Below are positions 47,960 to 60,753 of a DNA stretch of 64,000 bases, in pieces (position 1 is the stretch's first letter; each line of letters begins with the position of its first letter). Position numbers and translations under genes: made by a program. A model generated the notes under the pieces. The model was given only the letters and a program-made list of their open reading frames with translations, was not told the origin of the DNA and made no database searches. This stretch comes from Enoplosus armatus (Eukaryota; Chordata; Actinopteri; Centrarchiformes; Enoplosidae): positions 22,195,241 to 22,259,240 of the forward strand of contig NC_092182.1 of NCBI RefSeq assembly GCF_043641665.1, given 5' to 3'.

Positions 47960-50900
47960 AAAACAACATCAGCAGATCAACAGGGAGTAACTGAGGTCTG
48001 CTTATTGCACTTCTGAAAAGAATGTCTTGAAAGCTAATGATTTATATCTTCATCAATGCTGCCTTCTGAGCCAACTGTGTAACAATCCCAATAACATAAT
48101 AACACATAATAAAAGTTACACTAAGACTGTATGCCGCCCTCACATTGTACTAAAGAATAGTTTGAATTTAAAGCGTGATGACGGATCTAGTCCTGTGGCT
48201 TCTCCTCTGAGTTTGGACAACAAGGGCTTAAGATGCTATGAGGTATGAAACTTTTCTCAAAAGTCTGCTTTTGATTCTGTGAAAGTATTCCAATAAAACA
48301 GGAAAAAAGAAAGAAAGTATTTAAATATTTACTGTTTGGTTGAACTGGTCACAAGCGGTAGACATATGTAACCAGAGACACTGGATTGCAAGTAAAAGAT
48401 GATTTGTTTTAACACGTTATGAGCCAAAAAAGGTTGGGAATCACAGCTCTGATAGATTCTCATCTTTAGAAATCACGTAAATAACAAATACTTTGTTTCA
48501 CCTGTGATTATACTTCATTCACAAAGCTGATAACACCAAACTATGTGAGTGAATTGTCTGGTTAGTTTTTTTGTGTCTTGTCACTTGAGAGGAACGTGAT
48601 TTCCACAGAAGCCCGGCTGTGACGGATCTGGCTACTTCAGCAGTTCTGGTTGGATTTTTTTTGTGGGCGTCTTATCTGTTATGGGAATTGAAAACAGTTG
48701 TGCCAGTATATGCTTTGTGCAAAACAACCAGAGCAGTGTCTATCTGCCCAAGTGAAGTAACTTATTATCTAGTGGCATTGATTACAGCTGCGGCTGCACA
48801 TGCATCAGGGTGGGACTGATACACTGCAGTGTGTTGGTGTTTGTTTATTTATTCTTTGATGCTGGGATGACCTACATGTGCAGGCACGATTTGGGGTTGA
48901 TATGAGATAATATGGTAATCAGGCCCAGGCTTAGCGCTATTGGGGCCCTGGGCCGAGATTTTGCTTTGGGTGCTCTCCTCCACATCTTAACCACCCAGTC
49001 ATTTCTACAGTTTTATTCTTTTTATTTGATGTTTTTAGATTTTAAGATAAAATACATAACTTACTAGTCATAACCACTCACAAATTCTGTGTTCAAATGT
49101 TCCTCTGTTCTAGTGTGAAGAACACGAGGACGAAAAAAGACACAGGATTAGCCTTGGCTAACGTAGCATTTCAGTTGCATCTTGATTATTTTCAAGAAGT
49201 TATTGCCCCTAATTATCAGTCAGTACAAAAGTCAATCTGTTGGGTCCACAGCTGATAAAAAGAAAAGAAAAGGAAACAAAAGACTTAATTTGAGCGACCC
49301 AAACAAGTTGTAAAACGTGAAAAAAATGATATTGAGCAATAACAACATGATAATATATTGTAGCCACAACTGACGAGAGGGTAAAACATTAAACAGGAGA
49401 ATATCAGCTTCATTAATAACCTCCCAAACAGAACATTTCCTGCAACTGCAGGTGAAATGTTGCCTGATATATTGAACGGACTGCGATAGATCTAAAATGA
49501 ATGGAGGAATCTGACTGTGAAATAACCAGATTTTAGACCTTGTTTGTTTTTCAAGAGGTTGGCGGTTTGATCCCAGAGTCCTTGAGCACGACGCTGAACC
49601 CCAAAATGCCTCCAGTGTCTCCCGATGCGAAGCAAATGTTATATGAACGAGTTGTACGTGTAGAGTTTAATTGAGTTTCATCCCCTCTGTAGATTTAAGG
49701 ATTTAAAATATATTCATATTTGTATTATTATCACATTATCGTCAACGTTGGTGTCACTTGTTGCTGGCGGGACTTGCTGAAAATTGGTGGTTAGCTCGCA
49801 TCCAATCACAAGGACGCGTCGAAGTCATGAGCTAGCCAATCACAGCACAGTAGCACGGCTGTAGATTCTTACTCTTGTTAACGTGCAAGTGAGAGAGGTT
49901 TGAAATGTACTCATCAGTGTTTTACTGCAGGTGTCTTGGGTACAGATTATTTGATGGAAACAAAGAAGGAGAAGAAGAAGAGGTTGAGGTTTTCAGCTCT
50001 AAATAAAAGCTCAATCTTTAAGACCAACAAATGCTGCAAACAGATGCGATCATATCATCATCATCATCATCAGTATCACCACCTTTATTTGCTGTGTATA
50101 AACAAAAAGATTTAAAGCCAATCAAAGTGAAGTGAGAAACAAAAGCCTTTGTATCAAATAAAGTAAAGCTGTTTCTAATTAGTTTCATTCATCTGCGGTT
50201 ATATATTCATTATTCTTGCAAGTTTGCTGCTCTGTGCCATTCCTTGTGTTAGCCACAACTAGCCTAATCAGCTCCGACGTGTTGCTTTAATTCATTTCTT
50301 TCAGGTATGTCCTCTGTCTGAAGAACTGTTCATGTGTTTCCAGCTGGAATTTGTCCAATAAACTAAACCAGCTCGGCTAAAACAGCCGTTTCAAATGTAG
50401 GTTAAGTGTACCATGAATTTCATATTTTATGCGGTTATTATGTCGACCCATAAAAGGCCCTATCAGTACAGCAGTGATTTCATCCAGTTATGGTCAAGCT
50501 GTGTGTCCAGCGTTGCCGTGGTTACGACCACACACAGTGAAATAAAAGCTACGCAGACAAAAGTTTATTTGAGATTGTTGGCCTTTAAAAACAAAATGAC
50601 ACTGATTAAGCCTTTCATCATCTCGGGGATGAGGTATTATGCGCTGATGGCTACACCGCTCTGCATAACCAACCCCCCCCCCCCTGCGCTCTCATAGCAT
50701 GCAATCATAGGGAGGGAACAAAACATGCTTTATGCCATGTAGAGCTGTGCATGCTCGCTATTTTATTTTCGTGCAGACAATCCTGATTGTTTTTCTGTAA
50801 ATCATCACCTCAAAGTAAAGAGCACAGCCCTTCTGATTTATGTCTCTGGTGTAACGTTTCAGACCCTTTTCAAGGACACCTGTGAAAACAGTTGAGCAGT

Positions 50901-51390
50901 GAAAGGCCAAACATGTTCATAAGATAAAGATAAGAGGAACTGCTGCTGTGAAAGATACATTATGGGAGATGAATAGCCGTGCTGTCTCTTCAGTGCATCA
51001 TGTCGAATGAGGTCTTCTTCATTACACTTTCTTGAACTAAAGTGTAAGTTTAAACTTGACGTCTGCACTCATGTTGCTCTCCTTCGTCTTGTTAAAGCAC
51101 AGACCGAGGAGAAGCACTTTTACTACGTCTTTCAAAATGAAGCGGTAGAATGTAAAAACTGGGCTACATACTTGTTTGACTTGTTTTTTATTTCTTTGCA
51201 AATAATATTTATTGTGGACCATACAGTGTATAAATGTGCTTATTGAAAAACGCCTTTTTGTCATAAAAGGGTTAAGAACTTGGAGGCCTCCTTAGCCTCA
51301 ACTATGGTAGCCTGCTCTATATGAAACACACATGCCAGATGACTTATGCAAAAAATATGTGTGTCAAACCACATTTGTTGATGAGGACAA
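47960..51390. other. Gene-free stretch
   Basis: No exon was recognised. A short (CAT)n run lies at 50053-50070 and a C-run at 50682-50691. Confidence 0.5.
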
Positions 51391-51394
51391 ACTG

Positions 51395-51650
51395 CCTACA
51401 CTGCATGACCAAAAGTATGTGGATACCTGAACATCGCAGCCATATGTGACCATTGAATATCTATTCATCTGCTGCTATAACAGCCTCCACTCCTCTGGGG
51501 AGACTTTTCATGAGACGTCTTCCACACCAAACTCTGAAAGCCTGTGCATATTTGTCATGTTGAAAAAGGAAGTGCTTTTGTTGCCACAAAATTGGAGTCA
51601 CACGATCATCTAAAATACCTTTGTGCGCTGTTGCATTAAAGCTGCATAAA
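51395..51650 (+). mobile_element. Fragment of a Tc1-type-associated fish repeat
   Basis: Begins ctgcatgaccaaaagtatgtgg and contains gctgctataacagcctccactcctctgggg, landmarks of a widespread fish DNA-transposon-derived repeat. No transposase frame is present. Confidence 0.55.
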
Positions 51651-52360
51651 TAGATCTTTTTGGCCACTTGGGGGCAACACAACAACCATGTTAGCAAACA
51701 GCCTATTTACATATTCAATATACGCTCTCTCCAACAATTCCTGAGGGAAATATCTGTTTGTTTAGCTGCAAAATGCTCCACTATGTTCACAAGCTAGTGG
51801 CTTTCTGCCTCAGTCAGCTGTTTGGTACTGAGAAGGTAGCGTACAGAGAGTTTATCTGAGCAAAAACAGCAAAGTTGTGGGCCAGAAAACAATGAAAGAG
51901 AAGAAGAGATGGAAGAGGCTGTAATGCGCTCATCCCTCGGTTCCCAGCATGTGTGTCTCTTGATATGAACTAACATTGTAAGAGATTGGTAAGGACATCT
52001 TTGAAGTCCAAACTGCAAAAGAACGAAGGGAGATGGACGTTTCAAATAGAGTTTGAATGGTAAAAATCTGCGGACTGTGGAGATATCAGTGTCTAAAGTC
52101 AAGAAAACCATATGGTTTCATCATATCGACCCAGGGAAACATACACTGAACATTCGATGTAGAGAAAAAACATTGCTGAGAACATTTAACCCTTTGAAAG
52201 GTCTCCTTGATGTGTCATATTATATAGATATTGAGCTAGGGAGCAAGGAACCCTAGGAACATAGGTCAAAGTTAAGATAATATGGAGCAACTCCTACATT
52301 AATTTTGTCCCATGTTAATATAAAAATATTGATCAGTGCACCTTTAAGACTGAACCTTTA
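51640..52360 (+). repeat. Second copy of the 45260 repeat family
   Basis: Starts taaagctgcataaatagatctttttggccacttgggggcaac and is followed by gctgcaaaatgctccactatgtt. It directly follows the preceding repeat, so the boundary is approximate. Confidence 0.45.
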
Positions 52361-52503
52361 AGTGAAACTAAGAGGCCTAGTGAAGACCAGCAACTACAAC
52401 AGTGTGTAAAAAATGTCCGGACATGTTTTTCAAACGGAAATATGTCACCTGCAGCTGCCAGACTTTCAACTGATGTGTTTTATCTATAGTGTTAGATGTA
52501 GAA

Positions 52504-52504
<1 letters not shown>

Positions 52505-52548
<44 letters not shown>
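52505..52548. repeat. (AC)n microsatellite
   Basis: About 21 AC units. Confidence 0.95.
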
Positions 52549-52550
<2 letters not shown>

Positions 52551-52575
52551 GTTTGTCTTCACGCTGGAGGTGTGT

Positions 52576-52716
52576 GGAGTCAATGTCACAACTTACTGTG
52601 CCCTCTGTTGGCAACCTCAGTGTCATGGATTACAACTATGTTTTTTACAGCTGGGGGATCACTAAGCTGGAACTTTTGCTTTGACACAACTGAAATATAT
52701 TGTAGGACAATGGTGC
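52576..52716 (+). repeat. Direct duplication, copy A
   Basis: Matches 54240-54397 almost throughout, including ctgtgccctctgttggc and ggatcactaagctggaactt; see copy B. Confidence 0.85.
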
Positions 52717-53224
52717 CTGCAAGCAAAACTGTATCCATTATGTTTCATGACATTGAAAAATATTGATCCGTTTTGTATTTTGTTGAAAGTAAATGCTGTA
52801 TATGTTGCAGTCTCTCTTCTTGTGTGATTTGCATGAAGCTAAAAGCAATTGTAGGATAAAAGTGAACCTTTAATGGATGTGATTTGGTGCCAGTAAGCTA
52901 GAGAGCCTTGCATATTTATTAAACATTGACAAATGTGGCTTGTTTATGTAGGTTCCTCCGTCATATCACTGGGAGAGTTTGACCTCCCAACTCGTTGTGC
53001 AGTGTGTTTACTTGTGCAGAGGTATTACATGGCACCAGGTTTGCTGAGTGGTCTTTTGATTAAACACAAATTAATTTAGAAGCATGTATCATAAAATCAC
53101 ATAATTGAAATAATGAACAACTTTTTTAGATTAACAACGGCTCACATGACTACTTGTATGTGAAACTTATGATGATGAACCTACAGATAAAAATCACCAG
53201 ACTCTGCAGATCCCCTCAGCTTTA

Positions 53225-53600
53225 TCGAGCTTTAGAGCTTCATTCAGTTTAACTGTTGTGGTTCACTGTCTGGTCACTCTGCTCTCGTGGCGTCGTTTTT
53301 GGCCACAGCAGGCAGCTTATTGTAATCAAAACAGCTCTAAAAACCTACACTACCTGCTTAGCACTAAATGGCAGACAGGCAAAGTTAGTGTACAGCTTGT
53401 GAACACAGTGGAGCATTCAGCAGCTAAAGAGCCAGATATTCCCCTCAGGAGTTGTTGGAGACCAAAAACCGAGCTGCTCCGAGAGTAAACAATGGACTTT
53501 TATATTAATGATACACTTTAATATTGGACTCACATTTGCAGGTGGAGAGAAACAAAACTCCAAATGAATGATAATGTTGCTCTAAATCTGCTGGATGTGT
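53225..53600 (-). repeat. Inverted copy of the 45260 repeat family
   Basis: The block gataatgttgctctaaatctgctggatgtg is the reverse complement counterpart of the 45390 block; gagaccaaaaaccgagctgct belongs to the same element type. Confidence 0.4.
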
Positions 53601-54024
53601 AAATAGGCAGCTGTTTGCTGACAGATTCACCATGAAGTCAATGAGTTGACTTTGACTTGACTTGATAAGTCGGTGTTGTGTTCACAGCTTGATTCTGCTG
53701 CCCTTAAATAGCCAAAAAAAAAAACAGTTATTGCTGGTTTAATACTTTTTTTTTGTGTTAGTTGATATTGTGCTTTATTCCCATATTCCAAAACAACATT
53801 TCAGTTTGGGGGGCTCCTGGGTCCCTGTGGCCATGGGACGGCTTGATCCAGCCTCGCTCTGCTGGCCTGACTGTACAGGTGATCAAACAACTCCAACAGA
53901 CACCTGCTCAACCACTTCCATGTCACCCCTCTTCTGCGCTCCCTCCCGCAGCTTCCTTTGGTCCAAAGCATCCGAGTACAGAATCACTATCTTGACTGAG
54001 ATTACTGTTGTCTCTACATTGTAG

Positions 54025-54165
54025 TTAAAAAAAAAAGATCCAAGATTAAAGTCGTACATTTATGAGAAAGAAACTTGGATATTCTCTGAGATTTAAGTGA
54101 TAAATTCATGAGAACAAACTCAGAAGTTTGCGAGAAAAGTTGCACTACTACGACAATTCTGTTTG
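54025..54165. repeat. Low-complexity 'aaagtcgtaaatttatgag' tandem-like repeat
   Basis: Imperfect units of gattaaagtcgtacatttatgagaaag type, a degenerate pattern seen often in fish introns and spacers. Confidence 0.45.
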
Positions 54166-54239
54166 TTGCATTATACAGAGTCCCTATTCTACTCTAACTT
54201 CCACTCAGCCCTTTCATTTGCATTTTTATACTTTGAGTA

Positions 54240-54397
54240 GGAGTCAATGTCACAACCTCAACTTACTGTGCCCTCTGTTGGCGACCTCAGTGTAATGGAC
54301 TACAACTATGTTTTTACAGCTGGAGGATCACTAAGCTGGAACTTTTGCTATGAGACAATTGAAATATAAACTCTTATATATTGTAGGACAATGGTGC
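54240..54397 (+). repeat. Direct duplication, copy B
   Basis: Same sequence and orientation as copy A 1.66 kb upstream, with a few substitutions and small indels (for example an extra cctca and an inserted ctcttatat). Confidence 0.85.
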
Positions 54398-54399
54398 GA

Positions 54400-57065
54400 T
54401 TTTAAGGATTACACAACAAATGACGGAAATTCAGCATTACAAAAATGTTTCCTCTCCATTAAATAGACAACCAAGGCTCCTAATTGTCCTTCTTTTATGT
54501 AAATTAAACAATTTAGAGCCACATTAAATGTATAACAAGGCAAATATCTTCGAGGGAGGTTTAAGGCGTGTTATGGATTTAAAAAAGGCATCGACAAGTC
54601 TTTTGAAATCAGACTGTATAAGAAAGCTGTTATAAATCCACACCAACACTGAATACTAATAAGAATCACAACTTCCTGCGTATCACTTAAAAAAGTAATA
54701 GTCTTTGAGGAGAGAATGGATTTGAAGTAGGTCATTCACTCTTAGAAGGATAACGACGCAGCCTGAATAATTATACACACAGAAATGCAGCAGTTGGTTT
54801 ATTTAAAATGTTGACAGCCGATAAGTGCACACTCTGTTTTTGGGGTGATGGTGGTCAAATTTTATTCTAAACTGAGAATAAAACTAATACCAATTCATTA
54901 TGTGTGAATGGATACTTCTGAATTGTTAGTGCTTGTGCGTTTAACCTTTGCTGTCAAATAGAGAGGACAAATGATCCCAGACTGTATGAGTCGAGGGCTC
55001 AATGTGAATGAATTTCAGCCAGACAGAGTGCAGGATACATGATTATGGGTTGTGGAGGTTCACTATCAGCTATTGTAAAAGTGCATTTTCCACCACATTT
55101 AACTAATGAGCCAAAAAGATGATGACTGCAGGCAAACTGCGCCGTTTGAACAAAGGGGGGAGAGTAATACTTGCAAATTGAAGCTCTTTAAAAAAAGTTT
55201 TCCAGACAGCAGGTGAAATCAAACGTCTCTGTAGTCTGCAGAAAATGCCACCGCAGCCTGCTGAGGGGTTGTGGTGGTACACACACACACACACACACAC
55301 AGTACTGCAGGAGTACGCTGCATCACACTGTGGTTTGAATTTCCCAAAAGAGCAGATTGAAATCTACTTATATTCCTCAACTCCTGGACGTTTGAATTGG
55401 TTATCAACACACATGTTTACCACTGGTTGCATCACATCACCCTTCTCTTCAGCTGAGGCTTCAAAACAAAACGCAAAAAAACCCAATTTTAACTGTTCAT
55501 AGTCCCATAATTTCAAGTCTTCATACATGTTTTATACGTCAGAATGTACAGCTGTTCCTCTTTTCTGAGAAAATGTGACAGGAGTTATTCTATAATCTAT
55601 AATAATTCTATCTATCTATATATTACAAGCTGTGGTGGTTCATGTGAAGGCAGCAACTCTTTGTTCAACACAGACATACAGATTTTAAATTGCTATATGT
55701 GCCATGATGTCAACACTGTGCAACGTTTGGCTAAGTTGATGTTTCATTTAGTAGACAACCCAGGGTTTATGCTTCATGTCGACATAAAAACACAAACATG
55801 GTGCGAAATTTGTCTCTGTTTTGAGAAGCCTTCGGCTACATTGCCAACCTGACCAACATTTCACATCATCATCCTCAAGAAGGAAGTCTTCAGTCATAGT
55901 ATTAGTGCACAAAACTCCTCCAGACAGATGGTTTTAATGAGAATTGATTGATTATAAAACATAACAAGTACCAGCTTTAATCATGGTTTGTTTGGTTTAA
56001 TTGCAGCTACATCACAGATAAACCCGTCTAATTACTTTGCAAACTAGATGCTAAAAGGCTTATAGTGTTTTACAGCCTCCACTAAATGGAAGCAGCTGCA
56101 TTATGAAATACTAATGATAATATACATTTACTTTTCAAATGCAACTCTGGGAAACTTATAGTGAAACACACTTGAAGTTACCAATAGCCACTTCAGGTTC
56201 TGCTTGTCATGCTTTTAAACATCTGTATTTAAAATGTGGGTCCAATAAGTTAAACCAGAAGACACGCAACCCTCCACTGAAGTATTCCTCACATAAAGTT
56301 CTTTTGAGCAGCCTTCATAAAATATTCTGGGTGTTCTATATTTAGGCTTTTGATTTGAATTATTTAGTCAAGGTGCCCCTTTGCACATCTGGAGGGCATT
56401 CAAAATGATGGAGCTAAAACAGCACTTTTGATATGTTGGCTCAATCTTTGTCCTTACTTGCAGGCATGTGGCTGGACTACCAGTCGGGCAGGTAACAGAG
56501 CTGAGTGCCCAAAACTCTGCAGAGGCCGCAGAAGCTTGAGGATATGTATGTCAACCGGCCTGTGTATAATTAAGGTTCACTGTTTTCTATTGTCTTTTAT
56601 TACAATAGTCAGGTGCCGATATTGTTTGAACATTGAAACAGGTTTTGCTGTGCAATCTCTCCCCTGGTCACGCTGCCCGTTAAGAGATCCCTTCCTAATG
56701 TGTTTCCAATGTAAATGAAGGAGAACAAAACAGACTTTGCATTTCTTTGTGTCACAGCGTTTCCTTGCTGAGCTGCAGTGGAGGGACAGTTTGTATTAAA
56801 AAGATTGTTAACGCCTCATATTAACTTTGGAACTTTTGGACATTTTGAATAGAACGAGGACTTTGGATTTGGTCCCCCATCACTTACACTGGAAGCGCAT
56901 CAGGAAGGGAACTCTTAATGGCCAGTATAAACAGGAGGAATGATTACAGCGACCAATTACTGACTATTGTTTTAAGACAGACTTGAAATATCGAGAACCT
57001 ATCCTTTAATAGAAAATTAGTTTTAGGAATAGAGGTATGCACCGCAATATCCACCGATATGATAA
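54400..57065. other. Gene-free stretch
   Basis: Apart from the (AC)n run at 55279, nothing is recognised. A 28-nt splice-flanked segment at 56463-56490 is noted elsewhere as unconvincing. Confidence 0.5.
55279..55301. repeat. (AC)n microsatellite
   Basis: About 11 AC units. Confidence 0.9.
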
Positions 57066-58047
57066 GGGCCTTAAGGGGCATGGTTCGCTCCTGAAGTTCG
57101 CGGACGACACCACCCTCATCGGACTCATCTCTGGAGAGGATGAGTCTGCCTACAGGTGGGAGATTGACCACCTGGTGACCTGGTGCAACAGCAACAACCT
57201 GGAGCTTAACGCTTCAAAGACAGTGGAGATGGTTGTAGACTTCAGGAAGAGCGCAGCCCCACCCGCCCCCATCACCCTGTGTGACTCTCCAGTGGACACT
57301 GTGGAGTCCTTCCATTTCCTGGGCTCCATCATCAGCCAGGACCTCCGGTGGGAGCTGAACATCAGCTCCCTCATCAAGAAAGCCCAACAGAGGATGTACT
57401 TCCTGAGGCAGCTGAGGAAGTTTAACCTGCCACAAACAATGCTGGTTCACTTCTACACCGCCATCATAGAGTCCATCCTCACCTCCTCCATCACCGTCTG
57501 GTACGCTGCTGCCTCCACCAAGGACAGACGCAGACTGCAGCGTATCATCCGCTCTGCAGAGAGGGTGATCGGCTGCAACCTCCCATCTCTTCAGGACCTG
57601 TACTCCTCCAGGACCCTGAGGAGAGCAGGGAAGATCGCTGCCGACCCCTCCCACCCCGGACACCATCTGTTCAACCCCCTCCCCTCTGGCAGGAGGCTGC
57701 GGTCCATCAGGACCAAAACCTCCTGCCACAAAAACAGTTTCTTCCCCTCTGCAGTCAACCTGACAAACTCACACTGACCCCCCCCCCCCCCCCAGAACAC
57801 AAACACAAGCTATACGTTATATTAACGCACCCACCCCCTACTGGACACTTTATCTGGACACTTTACTTTATTCTGGTCACTGTACTGTTGTTATTTATCT
57901 TATCTTATTTTTATTTTTATTCTTATTTTAGCTTTTATATTCTACTTATTTGTTATCAAAACAATAGCACCTTCAGATCACGGCAAATTCCTTGTAATGT
58001 ATGTTACTTGGCAATAAACAGTTTCTGATTCTGATTCTGATTCTGAT
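57066..58047 (+). mobile_element. 5'-truncated LINE with reverse-transcriptase end and 3' tail
   Basis: An open frame to 57776 encodes the FADDTTLIG box of reverse transcriptase (the D-D of the YxDD motif), LELNASKTVEMVVDF, FLGSIISQDLRWELN, KKAQQRMYFLRQLRKFNLP and a C-terminal LPSGRRLRSIRTKTS region. This is the usual end of L2/Rex-like fish LINEs. A C-run, a short 3'UTR with CAATAAACAG, and a (TTCTGA)n tail at 58020-58047 follow. The intact frame suggests a fairly young insertion; the upstream RT and endonuclease are missing. Confidence 0.88.
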
Positions 58048-58384
58048 GGGACATGTAGCAGATAATTCCAGCCATGCATGCAGGGTAACGAAGTCAAGGC
58101 AGATTTATTTATAAACATATAGACTACCCTGCTTTGAGCAAAATTAAGAATACATAACCTTCTCCCCTTTTCTGACTCCCTGTCCCCCCCAATCATTTTT
58201 GTACGGTCCCTAATGTTTTCATGGTACACGACAGCATTTTACCATGACTTTTTTTAAAACCTCCTGCAGTGGTGTTACAGTATTCCTATAGACAAATCAG
58301 AGTTTAATTAGCGACAACAGTTTTAGATTTATAGTGTGTGGTATTTTTGTCTTTTGCTGTTGAACGCTGTCTGTCTGGAAGGGT

Positions 58385-58905
58385 CTCCGGCAGATTACCA
58401 ACTACAAACCTAAACCCCCTCCACTCCATCAACAACTCAGTCTCTCCATCCAGCTCTCCCAGCTGAGTGTGCCTGACGCCACCTGCAGGTGGATCACAGC
58501 CTTCCTGTCAGAAAGGAGGCAGCACGGGAAGCTGGGGAAGCACGCCTCTGACTCCCAGACCATCAGCACTGGTTCCCCTCAAGGCCCCCCCCCCTACTCC
58601 ACCATCATCACCACCCAGGACCTCAAGAGAGCCCAGCAGAGGATGAACTTCCTGTGGCATCATTGAGTCCATCCTCACCTCCTCCATCACTACCTGGACA
58701 AGGGCAGACCGCAATGCATCATTCGCTCTGCCGAGAAGGTGATTGGCTGCAATCTGCCATCTCTCCAGGACCTGTATGCCTCCAGGACCCTGAGGCCAAA
58801 ACCTGTCTTGCTTTTTATTTGCTTTATGCAACAATATACCAAAACAAAATTCCTTGTATGTGAAAACCTACCTGATAATAAACCTCATTTTGACTCTGAA
58901 TGATG
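58385..58905 (+). mobile_element. Second, internally deleted LINE copy of the same family
   Basis: Translation pieces in order are QLSVPDATCRWITAFLSER, ISTGSPQG, LKRAQQRMNFL and then a frame-shifted stretch matching the end of the first copy (IIRSAE-like, CNLPSLQDLYASRTL). Internal deletions and frame breaks are evident. It ends ataataaacctcattttgactctga. Confidence 0.75.
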
Positions 58906-58962
58906 AAGCTTATGCTGCACTCTGATTCAAAGCTTTCAAAGCAAATAAAGTAGCCTACACCC

Positions 58963-58985
58963 CCCCATCTCTCTGTCTCTCTCTG

Positions 58986-59031
<46 letters not shown>
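58963..59031. repeat. (TC)n microsatellite with TCTCTG units
   Basis: Polypyrimidine tract immediately upstream of the candidate first exon of the NMU receptor gene. Confidence 0.9.
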
Positions 59032-59034
<3 letters not shown>

Positions 59035-59049
59035 CCTCTTCTTTGCTTC

Positions 59050-59271
59050 TCACCACTTTAATCTCTGTCTGCAGCGCAGTTACCTTCCTCCTCTGTGGAC
59101 CCTCCAGTCGGTCTCCTCTCCTCTCTGACGTGCAGAAGCGCGTCCATCAACTTTTGCATTCGCTATTTGCTTTTTATTCGCCTCATTTGCTTGTTTGTGT
59201 CCTCAAATTTCCGATCATGCCCACACAGAGAGCGCGCTGCAAGAAGCGGGCGGCAGACCTGCAGCGTCAAG
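59050..59271 (+). other. Candidate first exon of the NMU receptor gene
   Basis: GC-richer segment ending at a consensus donor (CAAG|GTGAGC). Its last 55 nt from ATG 59217 are open (MPTQRARCKKRAADLQRQ) and end in phase 1. That joins in frame to the acceptor at 60739, adding a basic N-terminus before MELSLQ. Equally, this may be only 5'UTR. Confidence 0.4.
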
Positions 59272-60026
59272 GTGAGCTTTATTTCTATTGTAAATATTTC
59301 AACAAAAGTTGAAGTTACAGTGATATCAAGTTTAACACATTCTGCATTTTGTCGTTGTATTTACATCTTTATTTGCTTTCTGAATGACGCGTCTAAGTAT
59401 TTGACAAAGCACAACTGACATTTAATCAACGCAAATTCATCCAAATAAAATAGTAACGATAATATTAAACGCGTAACATGCATTTAAAAAAAAGATACCA
59501 ATCAAAAAGACATTAAATCTCACAGGCGGGTTATAATTCCGGAAAGAAATATTAGAGGGACATGATGTTGAACTGCCTGTAAGGTTAACTCAACAATACA
59601 GCTAATACCGTCTTAGTCACATGACCTTGGATTTCCAGGGTGGTGCGTGAGATCTGGCAACACAATTAACCTTCTAGAAGAAGCCATTAGCATCTATTAG
59701 TGCGGTGTGTGTAATGCCAATTATCCTCAGTTGATGAGAATGACTTGATCCATATTACTGTGGCAGTAAAAGCAGTAATCCTCAACCCACAGAGGGAATC
59801 TGCCATTTCTATTTGTTTTTTTGTCTTCACTTGTTTGTTTCTTCATCATCCATGACCAACAGAAAATGTCTTTTGTCATCAAAGGTCAGCAGCATAAATA
59901 GACAAAACCAGGTCTCCTTTCTTTATTGCAGCAGTTTTAAGGTCTCCTTATGTCCTGTGAGGTCTGCATAACTGCGTACTTAAGCTCACAGACAATAATT
60001 TCTACTTTTTCAAAAGGGGAAGGGTA

Positions 60027-60058
60027 ATAATAATGATAATAATAATAATAATAATAAA
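60027..60058. repeat. (AAT)n microsatellite
   Basis: About 10 AAT/GAT units. Confidence 0.9.
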
Positions 60059-60753
60059 ATAGTAAATATAATGTTATCGGTTTTGATGAATGAGTGATGC
60101 ATTTCTGCACCAGATGGTTCTGACACGTAATATTTTTATACCCTGAAAATGCTCGACTCCTGTATTTCCTGCTTGTCCCCCTCAAAAGTGAAGCATTTGT
60201 TGTTGTTTTAGACCACTAGGATGCCAAACTGCATCTGTCTGACATCTAAGTGGTAGTATTTATCGCTGAAACCATTAGTCGACTATTTTGATATTCGATT
60301 TTTCAAGCAAATTCATCTTCCCAAATTTGCTGCTTTTCTGACTCATGCATTATTGTAAAGTTCATGTCTTCAGGTGTTGGACTGATGCTCGGATAAAACT
60401 AGGAATGTGAAGACGCCACCTTGAGCTCTGTGAAATGTATGTTTTATGGAATAATCAACAATTTAAAAGAATAATTAGCTGCAGCCTTAGTGACATGTAT
60501 TTAAGTATCACATTAGTTTAATCTTTGTGAATTTGTGAATCACTGAGTTTGAGTTGAAAAGTGTGATTTATGAAACAAGGTAAAGAAATGCTAGACTGAG
60601 GTTGAGGAATCATCACAGAGCCGCTAATCAAATGCAATCCTCTTCTGATGATTTCTTTATTTTTATATCAGGCCCCCGGTGTTGAATGAACCCAGAAATC
60701 AGCGCAGGATGTGTTGACATCTCCTGGTGTCTCCTCCAGTTCTCCTCTCTGAA

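Noticed and set aside
56463..56490. 28-nt segment with acceptor-like and donor-like flanks
   Set aside because: Too short to judge, and no neighbouring exon on the same strand.
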